A stretch of DNA of 64,000 nucleotides from Todiramphus chloris collaris (lineage: Eukaryota; Chordata; Aves; Coraciiformes; Alcedinidae), in the NCBI GenBank assembly GCA_025345505.1, contig JANVCC010000076.1, forward strand, positions 7,675,577 to 7,739,576, read 5' to 3'. This document shows, piece by piece, positions 35,835 through 48,232 of this stretch. The position numbers were made by a program, and so were the translations under genes. The notes below the pieces were generated by a model. The model made no database searches. It was given only the letters and a program-made list of their open reading frames with translations, and was not told where the DNA came from. How positions within the stretch are numbered: the first letter of the stretch is position 1; the number at the start of each line of letters is the position of its first letter.

Positions 35835-36735
35835 ACAATAATCCCCTGCAACACTCCAGGCTCAGGGAACAGTGTCTGGAAAGTGCCTGGTGGAAGTGGT
35901 CAACAGCCCTCTGCAGATGAGCCAGTATGTGTCCAGGTGGCCAGGAAGGTGACCAGAATCCTGGCTTGGGTCAGCACTACTGTGACCAGCAGGACTAGGG
36001 GAAGGGCCATCCCCCCGCTCCCGGGCTCAACACTGAGAGGCCACACCTCAAATCCTGGGTTCAGTTTTAAGCCACTCATTCCCTGAAGGACATTGAAGGG
36101 CTGGAGCATGTCCAGAGAAGGGCAACAAAGCTGGGAAAGGGTCAACACTTGTATCAACACTATTGTGGACAGAAGGACTAGGGCAGGGATCGTCCCCTGT
36201 GCTCAACACTGGTAAGGCCTCTCCTTGAATCCTGGGTTCACTTTTGGGCCCCTCATTCCAAGAAGGACGTTAAGGGGTTAGAGCATGTCCAGAGATGGGC
36301 AACAAAGCTGAGGAAAGGTCTACAGCACAACTCCAGTGAGGAGTGGCTGAGGGACCTGGGGTTGTTCAGCCTGGAGAAAAGGAGGCTCAAGGAGACCTTC
36401 TCACTCTCTACAGCTCCCTGAAAGGAGGCTGGAGCCAGGTGGGGTTGGTCTCTTCTCCCAAGGAAGAAGTGATATGTCATGAAGAAATTGCCTCAAGTTA
36501 TGCCAGGGAAGGTTTAGGTTGGACATTATGAAAAATTTCATCCTCACAGGGGTTGTCAAGGCCTGGCCCAGGCTGCCCAGGCTGTGGTGGAGTCCCCAGC
36601 CCTGGAAGGGTTTCAAAGCCATGGAGATGTGGTGCTGAGGAATGTGGTGTAATGGGGACTTTGCAGTGCTGGGTTAATGGTTGGACTCCATGACCTTAAA
36701 GGTCTCTGCGAACCAAACCGATTCTATTCTATAGC
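35835..36735 (+). mobile_element. CR1 LINE with internal tandem duplication
   Basis: This is the longest CR1 copy here, about 900 bases in plus orientation. It starts near ATAATCCCCTGCAACACTCC and ends at CGATTCTATTCTATA. The segment 35968-36149 is repeated in diverged form at 36150-36330. Both halves carry the 'GACTAGGG' / 'GAGCATGTCCAGAGA' blocks in the same order. A normal CR1 has this part once. The cause may be a template jump during reverse transcription or a later unequal exchange. Coding potential is destroyed. Confidence 0.93.
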
Positions 36736-37844
36736 ATTTCCCCATAAAGACCTAGTAAGCTACTGACTTTGTGGGAAGGAAAAAACTCAGCAAAATAAAA
36801 CAAACCAAAAAAAACACACACAAAGACACAAACACCAAAACAACCCCACATGGGGCTATGTCTACATAGGGACAGTTGAGGGCTTAGCTTCCCTGCATTA
36901 TCAGTTCAGCAGGGGACACAGACAGATGGTCACCTTGCGCTGAGGCAGCTCAGAAAAATGCTTTTTCAAGTCAAAATATAAATGGGTCACATCACTTAAA
37001 GTCTGAAATTCAACTGGCACAAGTTCAACTACCTCTTAGTTAAGAGGTTTTTGTACAATAAGTAAATTTGCAAAAGCGCTAGGTCAAAATAAAACAAACC
37101 CAGTCAGCTTCTTTCTTCTGCCTCCATTTCTCTTATTATAACTCACTCCTGGAACTTTCAACTCCAGGCAAATGCAAATCCTTCAATGATGAATTATGCA
37201 AGGAGGAGGAAATACGTGTGGGTATAGATATGACAGAAAAGTCTCTCGCAGCACATAAGGGATGTCAAGGTACAAAGACAGTACTCTACTTTCTCTGCAG
37301 CTGAAGAGAGAACAGTTAAATCATACCTGCAGTGAAGCTTTACACACAGCCTTAAGCAACACCACTTACGGCACGGACACCGCAGAAAGGGCCATGTGAC
37401 TTTTGAGCCCTTGGTTTATGGAATGATGGAAAGCGACCTGGAGACATGAATGCAAATCCTGCTTAGGGTTGTGTTTGTCCTTTGCTGCAGACTCTGCTGA
37501 TCTGCTGCTGTTTGTTAAACACACGGGCTTGTTCCTGCCCATTAAATACCCAACACAAGTCAATGACTGTCGCTGGAGCTGTTGGTTTCTACAAAGGCTT
37601 TGTACCACTGGGCTGCACCAGACTGCAAAGCTGTTCTTTGCTCTGCATAGTGTAAAGTCACCAGCAAGGGGCAGGAGGTGGCAGGTATTGAAATAGCAGA
37701 ATGTATTTCAGACCAAAAGGATGGTCAAACACTTAAAGAATCCCAAGAGATCCCACAGAACCATGAGCATAAAGCAAGAAGTGGGTGAGAGATGAGGTAC
37801 TTCAGCTGAAGGGGGGACCACAGAGGAGATGCAGCAGCTGGCGA
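36736..37844. other. Unique sequence between two CR1 copies
   Basis: It begins with an A/C-rich tract (36778-36848) close to the CR1 3' end. The rest is unremarkable unique sequence with no supported gene. Confidence 0.6.
36778..36848 (+). repeat. A/C-rich low-complexity tract
   Basis: About 70 bases of AAAAC, ACAC and CCAAAA words on the plus strand. It lies 40 bases beyond the CR1 terminus, but is not the CR1 tail, since CR1 ends in an octamer repeat rather than poly-A. Confidence 0.8.
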
Positions 37845-38305
37845 CTCTCCCAGCCTGGCCTCCCAGCAGAGGGGTTCCAGCCCTCCCATCATGGCTGTGG
37901 CCTCCTCTGGCCCCGCTCCAACAGGTCCCTGTCTCTCCTGTGCTGAGGACTCCAGAGCTGGACCCAGCACTGCAGGGGGGTCTCCCCAGAGCGGAGCAGA
38001 GGGGCAGGATCCCCTCCCTGACCTGCTGCCCACGCTGCTGGGGATGCAGCCCAGGATGCCATGGGTTTCTGGGCTGCAAGCCCACGGTGCTAGCTCATGT
38101 CCAGTGTCTCATACCCCAGCAGCCCCCAAGTCCTTCCCCACAGGGCTGCTCTCCATTCCTTCACCCCTAGCCTATGTTGATACTGGGGGCTGTTCTGCTC
38201 CAGATGCAGGACTCTGCAGTTGGCCTTGTTGAACTTCATGAGGTTCACAAGAGCCCATTTCTCCAGCTTGCCCACATACCTCCAGATGGATCTCATCCCT
38301 CAGAC
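37845..38305 (-). mobile_element. CR1 LINE fragment lacking its 3' end
   Basis: Read on the minus strand this starts near GGGATGAGATCCATCTGGAG (38305) and runs toward 37851, covering the more 5' part of the usual CR1 remnant. It stops at about 37845, roughly 380 bases before the normal CR1 terminus, by comparison with the copy at 16615. Retroposed CR1 copies usually keep the 3' end, so a deletion or rearrangement is likely. The 128 bases at 37851-37978 read as identical to 17008-17135. The open frames of 110-220 codons across this area follow from its GC-rich content and are not host genes. Confidence 0.9.
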
Positions 38306-41300
38306 ATGTCATCCACACCACTTTAGTTATACAAGAAAATGGAGGAGTGCAGGAGAGAAGCCCTATCGAGCACTTACTGCAAGTGTGACACAAACCAGTA
38401 ACCACAATTCTAAAATTGTGAAGGCAGCATGTCAAAAACAGAACAAGCCAAACAGCATCAAGGCAAGAAAAGCTCATGATGCCCCACCAGCTGCTGGTTC
38501 GCATTCACTGAGATGCAGCTGCTGGAGCTACTGTGTCTGTAGAGAGACAGAGCTGTTTGCTCCCCTGGCCCCATCACCACCAGGGACTCCAGAGCTGCAC
38601 TTAGGCCCTCAGCAACATCTTGGTACTTGCCAGCCCCAGAGAGGGCCTGGGGGCAGAGGAGCCCTGCCATGGGGCACCCACTTCAGTGGGACTGGTAAGC
38701 GGCATTCCCAAGGCAGCCAGCACCCTTCTACTTTCACAAGCACAATCCCAAGGCAGCAAAGGGGTTTGCCTCTGTTAATTAGCACAGGAAGGAGCCATGA
38801 AGGAACCTGCTCTTTCATCTCTGGCAGGCTCTCCATGCCTTTGCAGTCAGAGAGCGCTTCCTCCGGGAGCCGACCGCTGGCTCATGTCAGGTGATGCAGT
38901 TTTAATGTGTCTCTTGGAAAAGCGTGCAGAGGACTATAAATAGAGAATCTGACTCCTAAAATAGAATTTATTTCTTTGCCTACATCATGTTTAATATACT
39001 AAGCACCCTTCACATGCTGTATTTTCCTATCTGTGTGTCTGAACAATCTTTGGCCCTATCACATACGTGAAAGCACATGATCTTGCAGGGAGAAATTGGC
39101 TTTTTCCTACACTTGCACAGCATATAGCACAACAGGATTACATTTGAGAGCCTAAGAACTGATGTAACAAAAATAACAAGTAGAAAAACAATAACACATC
39201 ATATCTGAGATGGAAAACTGAACAGCAGCAGAACAAAACCAAGGATTCAGGAGAGGAACACTTTCAATTATAGTTTTGAAATCCAAACTAAAGTCTGAGG
39301 AAATGTAAGCTAGGATTCACATCAGGAAAAAAATCCACAGCTGGATGGTAATAAAAAATAAAATTAAAAAATGAGAAGAGTGACACGCAAAACAGACGCT
39401 GAGAAAACATTTCATACTATAGCTGTGTACCGAGGTCTCTGAGCACTTTACAACCAGCACACGTTTCCCTAGACAGCCAAAGACTGGGGAACGCTACGTA
39501 CAGAGACCCAGGTTTGCAGAAGGTTGGTTGAGGGGTTTTCTGTTGTTGGGGGAGGGGTTGTGGGGAAAAAAAAAAAAAAATCTACTTACAAGTCAAGAAG
39601 GAACAGGCAGAAATTTCAGTTTCTAGCCCCATGCCAAGACCACTGGACAGCATTTCCCCCCACAGCCTAGGTACACATTTCAACACTGAAGTCATCGTGT
39701 AGAACATCTAGCTGGTGTCACTGCCTAGGAACGGAAAATGATCAAGATGCTGCTACCTCATGGAGACTTGACAAATTTTAGCAGGAAAGTGCTGCAAGCA
39801 GCTAAACACACACGGCAGATCAAGCCACACAGAGCACGTGGAGAAAAAAGGGAGATGGCTCAGCTCCAGACACTTGTGCAAGGCTTGAGATTTTCAGGAA
39901 CTGGTATGATTCCCACTTTGCCCCATCTCTGTTTCTCCACTTGATCACTTGGGACCCTGACTCCAGCCATGGGAGAAGATTTCTGCCCTGTGCCCTCCTG
40001 TCCTGCTTCCTAGGTCAACAGCTCTGCCATGGTTCTTTGTCTACAGAGCAAAGAGAGGACACCCTTGTAGCTGACAGAGCAAAAGCAGCTAAAGAAGGCG
40101 TGAGCTGAATGTAAACCAGTAGGCATGTGAAGACAGCTGAGAGCATGCTTACAAACAGCATTCTTGGATTTGCTTCCCCTCTCAAGCAACTTACTTAGTT
40201 GTTCTCCTCTGATGACAGTGCCATCTACTCTTACCCTTTCTCTCATGTCCCTACCTTTTGAGTAGGGAAACTCACCCCTTCTCTCAAAGTATCATCAAAC
40301 CTGCTATGTGCTGTTTATAAAAACATACTCAGGTCGCTGGAGGAAAGGTCACATGGTTATCAGGAAAATGACTTCAGACAGCAAACCACAAGACACTAGG
40401 AAGCAATTAAACCCTAAATACAAGTTCTTCACCAGACTGTCCTTAACAGCTGCCTGTTTCCTCCGTCAAGTTCCTAAAGAAATGGCTGCAATTTCCCCAG
40501 AACCAGCCCCAAGAAAAACTGAACCCCGGGGTTTCCCAGCAACAGTCTGGTGGAATATGCAAAACTGCACCGGCCTGGGAACACCAAGCTCTGGTGGAAT
40601 TTGTCATTCTGTAATTAAAGGACCATAATCTGTGAAGGCATCAGGCACGTTCTGATGGGAATAAGGAGGAGCGTGTTGGTGCTGACAGCAGTAACATCAA
40701 TTGTACTTAGAATATTCAAGCTCTACAGGCATCTTGGCAAGGACAGCTCAGTAGCTTCATATAAAGGGCAAGTCTGCTTTGGGAGTCTGTGTAGTCTTCA
40801 TTATTGGGGGTCTTTAAAAAGAAATCAGACATCTGCAAAAAGTGACCTGAGTATAGATGATCCTTCTGTGGACAGGCACATGAATAGACACCATTCCGAT
40901 GTCCTTCCAAACCCACAGCTCTATGAGGCTCTCCTTTCATCTGCCTACTTTATAGCCTTAAAGTGGGTTGGTCTCTCCTTCCATAAACTCCATGTGCTAG
41001 AAGTCACTCCCAAAATCAATATAATTCTTGATAACAGGAGACATCACTAAACAAGTAAATAGACAAGAATCAAAAAGTACACCCTGAAGCTTTGTGTCTA
41101 AGTTTTGTGAATCACTCTCCCTCCTCCTAACTGGCTCTCTTTAATACAGAAACAGAAAGACAACAATCCTGTTTGGGGTCAGTTCAAACAACTTCTCCAT
41201 AAGAGGAGCTGGAAAGCAGGAACTATGGCTCCCTGCAAGTTAACGGAAAAGTGGATTATTATCTCATTAATTATTGTTCAGCACCTCAGGATTTGAAAAA

Positions 41301-42879
41301 GCAGCAACATCTGGCTGGCTAAAAACTAAACCCAAAGAGGCAGCGACTACAGCTTCCCAGCTACTTCAGTGAGCAACCAAAGTGTTTCATGCTCACAAGC
41401 AATACTTTGTCCTAAACTTCAGATACATAAAGCTGGCAAAGGGGAAGGTGTAAAGCTAAACATATTTATCATATATAACTGAATATAAACAATGCCAGAA
41501 GAAATGAAGGACTGAATTTTTAAAAGCTCAATTCTGATTCATGTGTCCAAATAAAGGTCAGATTATGACGAGTCTACTATTACACACGCAAGCCTTTTGA
41601 AACAAATATAGCTATTAATGCCACAAGAAGAATTAGTAAGTGCAGAGAGCTCTTCCAAGTGACTTCTGCTTGCTTCTGTGAAAAGGGCATACAAGGTCTA
41701 AGGAAATCCAGCTTTGAGATCTCTGGGTAAGTCTAAAGGGCTCATGTACCACACAGTTTCAAGCTCAGTACAGCATATCCTGGTTAACCAAGAATATAAA
41801 TCAGCTAAACATTACTTCAGTGATGTACAGCAGCAAATTACACAGTTTATGATATTTCTAAATTCATGTATTGGAACTCATTTGCAATAACCTTTCTCCA
41901 AACTTAAAGAGAAATTTAAGAGAGGTAGATATTCCTACCTCTGCCACAAACTAAAAGCATGACCAATGCAAATATACCTCCACAAATGCAATGCTCTCTT
42001 GAAAACATACAGAAAAGCACTTTGCAGATGCAGGAGCTATGCAGCCACATCATGATTTCTAAGTTTAGTGCTACCATACACATAAAATCCATAGGTAAGA
42101 TGTCTTGCCCCATTGTTGCTCAGGTCCATTCCAGACCAAGAGTCAGCTGGCCAAACCTGCGCTTGCTTTCCCTAACAGATGGCCCACTCAGGCTACTACA
42201 CAGCAATCTTTTTCTCAATTAACACAAATAGTCACTAGAGCCTGGGCTCAAGCACTTATCTGATTACATATCTGCTCAGAGCTGTCTGCATATTAAAGTA
42301 AAAAATACTCCAACTAGCACAGGAATCCTTTCTCTCCAAAAGATCCCATGCTTGGCTAACTCAGAAACATTAGAAGACACAAGACAATTCTGTTACTCCC
42401 ACGAAGCTGCCTCTGCTTCCATTTTCCTTTGCAGAAGAGCCATCACTAGGAACCCCCCTGATGAAAGAGATCCTAGGTAAAAACTAAAGGAGTATAACAC
42501 GCAGTAATGGAACTTGTGAATCAGGTCACTTGTATTACAAATACAAGTTTGTAACTCCAAAACGCAATTTACTTGATTTTCCCCAAGGTTCCTGGAACTT
42601 CTCGTTCACTCTGAGCAGCTTCCAGCACCTTCTGTAAGGTGATCCTCACCCTGTTTACATCACCATACCTGTCTTCTCTTTTCTTGCCAAAGAAGGCTTT
42701 ATAGTTCCCAAAGTCTCAGAGGGTATATAGTAAAATGAAAGGAAGTCTGAAAGCCTCCAGTGAAACTTAAGAGTCATGCCTCAACCACAAGCACTGCATC
42801 TCTCTGTTGCTTGTCTTTATGAACCTAGACACTCACAAATCGTACAATATAAATGAAGAAGCCCCAACCAAGGGACCTA
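38306..42879. other. Unique non-coding sequence
   Basis: No gene found. A moderately GC-rich patch at 38500-38900 gives long open frames without recognisable domains. A 14-base A run lies at 39567-39580 in a T/G- and A-rich patch. A weak CR1-like terminus near 40890-40925 was considered and left out. Confidence 0.55.
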
Positions 42880-43160
42880 CAGTGTGTCTAATGCATTTAA
42901 TTAGTCAATATCTGTAAGCGCTTTGAAGATAAAAAGCAATGCAAAGTGCCAAGTATTACCACTGCATAACCAGCAGCTCAAAAGCATGTTGCCAAAGTAC
43001 AGCAATAAGCTTGTCCTTTTAAACCTGTTCATAATAATTATGGCTGTTAACAACAGATATTGTTCAGCTGAGTGAACATGGTGAAACTTCAGCAAACAGC
43101 TCTCATCAATCTGACACTGTTACAAACGGCCTTTGCTAAATGTCAAGTGAGATTTCAAGA
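42880..43160. promoter_or_regulatory. Candidate regulatory block
   Basis: Non-repetitive ~280 bases holding TTAATTAG near 42897, AATAATTATG at 43033-43042, GTTAAC (43046-43051) and the E-box CAGCTG (43065-43070). The last three fall within 40 bases. This pattern resembles developmental enhancers, but AT-rich motifs are cheap by chance. Confidence 0.25.
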
Positions 43161-46100
43161 GGGAAAGAAAAATGCTTTTCTTCCCAGAAAAGGACAAAGT
43201 TTATGCAGATAAGAAAAAGTGAGACAGAAGTGGAAGCAAATGACTGTTTTCAAAAAACCTCTAAAATTACTGCCAACTACACAAACTCTTAATAAGGACT
43301 CAGCTTTAAGCAGGAGAAAGGATCTATTACAGTGCTGCAAACTGCATCTTTTGGACACTGATATAACTCTTTACAGATAAAAATAAAAGATGATACTGTG
43401 ATTTTATTTTATTTTTTTCCTAATTCACAACTCTGTTCTAGTCCTTTAAAGAATTATACTGGAAGTAGCTTGCTGTGCAATAACTTATTTCTTCATTTTT
43501 AAACATCCAAAAAAAAAAAAGAAAAATACCTTAATTTGTGCCACCCAGCTAAAGCATGGCACATTTCATTCCAAGTTTATTTGATATGCACAATTTAAAT
43601 GCGCAGAAGGATTTTTTTTTCCCCCCTCTGAAAGGGCATTTATAAAACCTGGTTAATTTAAATACTCAGCATTGCACCAGACTTCTAGCCCACAAAATAT
43701 CCCTTATGTCCAAGATGCTTACCCTCATGAAAACATAATGCATGGTTGAGCATTAGCTTAGTAGCAAAGAGCTCTTAAAGTGTCACACAAACACACCAGA
43801 GCTGCCAATATCTCCATATCATCTGTCTGGAAAGGGAATGCCTACTTGTTTTTATCAAGAGAATGCTGAAAGAAATCCTTTTAAATGGTTATAAAGCGCT
43901 TCAAAGAAATGAATCTCTAGCATGCCTTCCTATGAGCACCCAGCTTCCCCCTTTCCCATGCTTATATTAGACTGGGGATGATCTCCATCATGTTAATTCA
44001 TCTCATGAACAGTAACAGATGTATTAAGATGCTCCATACATATGGTGTTGATTTGTGCCATGGCCTTTCATATACATATAAAGTCCTGGCATCAACTGCC
44101 ATTTAAGCAGCTGCCACAAGAAGTAATGTGTTTTCAGAAAAGCAAAGGCTGGTGGTTCTCAGAGAAATTTTGAGAGTTGAAAACAATCCAGTTTTAAGAA
44201 AGCTTCAGTATTCTACAGCTGTGCAATCTGCACAAAGTAGTACTTTGGTGAAGAGTTTCCATTTACAGTAGAACCGAAGACTGCAGGTCTTCCAACTTTA
44301 AGATCTTATGACTTCAGAACAACCTTAAAACCAGGTAAAAGCAATGCAATTATACACCCCAAAATCTACAGGAATTATGAATGAGAGATCTGAACATTCG
44401 CTATTTGTCTCAATGGGATTTCCTCCAATTCCTGATAACTAACCCTGGCTATTCCAGCATAAACAGACAACTAGTCTCTCTCTCCCAAAAAAAATACTCA
44501 TTGTGCATCTAGAAACAAGACACTGATTTGAAGAGCACTTAGTAGATCCAAAGTACTCTCATTTGCTTTCCAGCACTCCATGCTAAACTGGCAAAAGAAC
44601 CCTGTGGTGCGGAACACGGTGCAGAAAAATTTAAAGAAAAAAAAAACAAAAAAGGGGGAGGATGGAGCACTTGTGTCCCTCCATCTTGAAAAAAAGAGAA
44701 ATTTTGTTTATAATTTTAAAACGTTTTCATTAATGCAAGGTGCCAATAACCATTATTCATTATAGTTTCAATGCTGGTTTTATGTCCTTCATGGAACCTC
44801 AGAGCAATTCCTGCACCCCCAGCCTGCTGCAGAGATGACTTACCAGTTATATTCAGCAGTCCAGTAACACACACACAAAAGATCAAAGGGAGTGACCAAA
44901 ACTAATACACCACAAAAAGCAGCCTCCTGACTCTTTCTCCAAAGATGAAGGCCTTCTTTTTTGACTGATCAGTGTCTGAAATAAGCTTAGAATATTGTTC
45001 TGTCGTTCAATTCCTTCCCTGCTCGGGAACTGATTCAGAAAAGTCAGGTTACTTTCATCAGCATTTCTCTTCCTAAAGGACTATTTCATGCCTTGAACTT
45101 CAGCTAGCTTTTTAGGTCAAAAGTGGGTAACAACAACTGTAACTTCTCTAATACAGAAACTTAATTTTACGAGAAAAAGGGAGGGGGGAATTGGGAGAGG
45201 TAACGAGCACATTTTACCTGATTTTTATGGGATTGATGTACTTGCCTGAAAGCATATTAAGCCACATCAATACAGGCAGCTAATGAAATAATGAGTTGTT
45301 AGAACTACCACCTTATGTTTGCTTAGAGGAACTCGGCTTTAATGAGGTAAGCAAGGCAGAGCTGGGAGGAGGAGCTGGGCAGGAGCCAAGTGCAGCCCCA
45401 CAGCAGCCCCTAGTGCCAGCACCCACCGCCGCAGCTCCCCGGGGGCTTCTCACCCACTCCATCCCCTTTCCAGTTGCTGGCAGGGGAACAGAAATGATGC
45501 TGAACCGGTGCTAGTGACTTGGTGTTTCCGTGGTATTATGCGGCACCATGATGGGCTGGATGTAGAAATCACTCTTAAGAGCTATGCATAAAATCTGTTC
45601 CAGGTCACAAGGAGAAACTGATTTTTAAACTGTCTACTTTTAATCATGATAAAACTCAGTAAGGAGTGCAGGAAAAGGAAAAAAAAAAAAAAAAAAGAAA
45701 AAAGCTTGAAAGATTCACAGAGAGAAAGGGCTCACTGGAACGGTCATTTAGTGCTTGGCTCCAGAGACAGTCTTTCAAAAAGACTTGCCAGAGGAAGCAC
45801 AGTTCAGATCTGCTCCTACAGGAGAGGAGGCCAAGGGCTCTGAGGGTCAGCAAAATTTGCAACTAATTCTTGGAGACAAGGCAAGGAGAAAGGGAAATAC
45901 TGGTTCCAACGCTTTAGCTGAAACTTGACCTTCTTTCCACCGACTGCAGGAAAAGGAAAAAAAAAAAGAAAAGGTCATCTAAAAAAAAATCCTGAAAGTT
46001 GTTCACCTCTGAAGTACAAGAAGTTTTAATGTTTTGAACAGAAAACCTGCTTCTGTTGTAGCAGGAGTGTGACAGAAGCACTTGAACCTTCTGAAGAAGT

Positions 46101-47599
46101 AGGTAGGTGTGAGCATATCCATACACACACTCATCCCCGCACACGGTATTTCTAGCTGCAGACATGAGAACAGGAATGCATCTCTAAATAAATATTGTGC
46201 TACTCCCTGACCTAAAGTCTGGAAAAGTTGGTGTTGCACAGCATTAAAAGAACAATGAAGAAAGCAGAGACAAGAATGATACCTGCAGTTATGAAGGTAA
46301 ATGTGAAGTCAACTCAAGTTATTTCATAAAGCAAACTATCCCAAAGTATTTTGATATAGACATAACCTTGGTCTGACAGCGATAGAACATTGCAAGAAGA
46401 CTAAAGTGTTATTACTTGCATTATTTAAACTGTAGTTAGATTTATGCAGAGAATGACAGGGGTTATCTTGAAGGATTCAGTGCTGCTTTGCCTTATTCTG
46501 ATTTGGAAATTAATTTTATTTCAAAAACTTTGCAGAAGAATAATATATACTTCCATACTACTGAGCATACAGAGCTTCAGTGTTGCCTCTATCATGTCAA
46601 TGAACTGAAAATTTTCAACCTCGTGTAATTTCCTCACTTCTTAGCAAGTTCTAAGTTCCTAAGGCATCGATTTCCAAAAACCTAAGTCAAAGACACCGTC
46701 CTGCTGAACTTCCTTCCCCATTTCACACACTCACAAACCACCTCTCCTGAGGACACCATTGTGGTTACTTGTTTTACCTAATTTAGAGGAAGCCTTAAAT
46801 TTAGAAGTAATGTTAACAGCTAATTTAGTTAACATATTACATGTATCCTCTGTACCACAACAGAAGTGATGGGGTAAAGAATTATACTCTTCTCTGCTTC
46901 CACTTCAGATAAAATCCTAAATGTCAATCTGTTTGCTCTGTAGGGAATACATACCAAGGAGGGGAAAAACCAACCAAACAAAAAAACCAACCTGCCTTTT
47001 AATCATAGCTTTTGTATCCTCCCATCAAGTTCAATAGAAAATTCCAACCCAAATATTAAATGTTATGGGATAGTTCAACAAATCCTACAGAAAAGTGCCG
47101 TGTTAATCTTTTACTGTATTTCATAAATTTAAGAGTAATCACCACATAGTGCTATGACCTTCTGGTGGAAGCCTATGGTCTCCATATCTATTAAATGCCA
47201 CACAGATAATCTTCAGGGGGCAGAGGTTCCTCTAAATCTGTGACTAGATTCATGTGTCATAGCCTGACCTTCTTTAAAACTCTTGCTACAAGGGTTATTT
47301 TACCAAATTCTGAAGGTAGATCCTGTGCTGGGATCAGCTGGCTGGACTGCTGTAGAGTCTCCGAGTCCCAGTGCTGCTATAAGGCCTGACTAGTCAAGTT
47401 TTATGTACCAGTCTCCTCAGAGAACAGTGTCCATCCATCCTCTGGCTTCCCTACACAGATTCAGAGCAGTTGGAGCAGCGCCACACCTACGTGGGGTTTA
47501 TAACATTCCTCTCTGTTATTCAAACTGCTCCCACGGTTCCGCTTTTGTTGTTTCTACCTCTGACAGAAACACAATCAACCTTGAAATCCCACAGTGTGA
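43161..47599. other. Unique sequence with homopolymer runs
   Basis: No gene is recognised. A runs occur at 43508-43520, 44636-44645 and 45679-45696, a T/C run at 43611-43626, and an A/C tract at 46967-46990. A GC-richer patch at 45355-45500 has a few CpGs but no promoter features I can identify. Confidence 0.55.
45679..45696 (+). repeat. Poly-A run (18)
   Basis: Eighteen As in a purine-rich context (A and G) extending roughly 45668-45710. No retrotransposed sequence is evident upstream. Confidence 0.95.
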
Positions 47600-48232
47600 C
47601 TGGGTTCATTCAGAACATTGTGGCCAGTAGGTCGAGGAAGGTTGTCCTCCCGCTCTACTTTGCCCTAGTGAGGCCACATCTGGAGTACTGGACCCAGTTC
47701 TAGGCTCCCCAGTTTAAGAGAGACAGGAAAGTACTGGAGAGATCCCAGCAGAGGCTACCAAGATGCTGAGGTGACTGGAGCATCTCCATGCCAAGGAAAG
47801 GCTGAGAGCATTAGGGCTGTTTAGCTAGAGGAAAGATGACAGAGGGGATCTGATCAATAGCTAAAGGATGGGGGGCAAGAGGCTGGGGCCAGAAACTTTT
47901 CTGGAGTGTCCAGTAACAGGACATGGGACAACAGGCACAAACTGGAACCTCGGAGGTTCCATCTGAACACGAGGAAGAACTCCTTTCCTGTGAAGGTGCC
48001 AGAGCAGCCCAGAGAGGTTGCAGTCTCTCCTTCTCAGGGGCGATTCCAAACCCACCTGGACAATGCGATCCTGGGCCCCCTGCTCTGGGTGACCCTGCTG
48101 GAGCAGGGGAATTCGATGAGATTGGTTGGATTCTCTGATCTAGGAGGTCCTTTCCAACCACAATTATTCTGTGATGCTGTGATCTCCAAGGGTCCCTTCC
48201 AGCCCCCACCACTCTGTGGTTCACAACATGAT
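47600..48232 (+). mobile_element. CR1 LINE, older subfamily, ~630 bases
   Basis: Plus orientation. It runs from 'GTTCATTCAGAACATTGTGG' through TGGAGTACTGGACCCAGTTC, GGTGACCCTGCTGGAGCAGG and 'AGGTCCTTTCCAACCACAAT', to a terminus TTCTGTGATGCTGTGAT (about 48166-48182). A second diverged terminal block follows at once: GGGTCCCTTCCAGCCCCCAC, ending at CTCTGTGGTTC. The double 3' end suggests a nested insertion or a local duplication. Frames crossing the copy are not host genes. Confidence 0.94.

Noticed and set aside
38220-38894. Plus-strand open frame of 224 codons
   Set aside because: It begins in the antisense strand of a CR1 copy and continues into GC-rich unique sequence. It has no recognisable domain, and its composition follows base content.
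40860-40925. Possible CR1 terminus (GATGTCCTTCCAAACCCACA, CTCTATGAGG)
   Set aside because: The match is short and weak, with no CR1 body upstream. It could be chance or too decayed to support.
45355-45500. Possible CpG island
   Set aside because: Only a short GC-rich patch with a handful of CpGs and no exon or promoter context.
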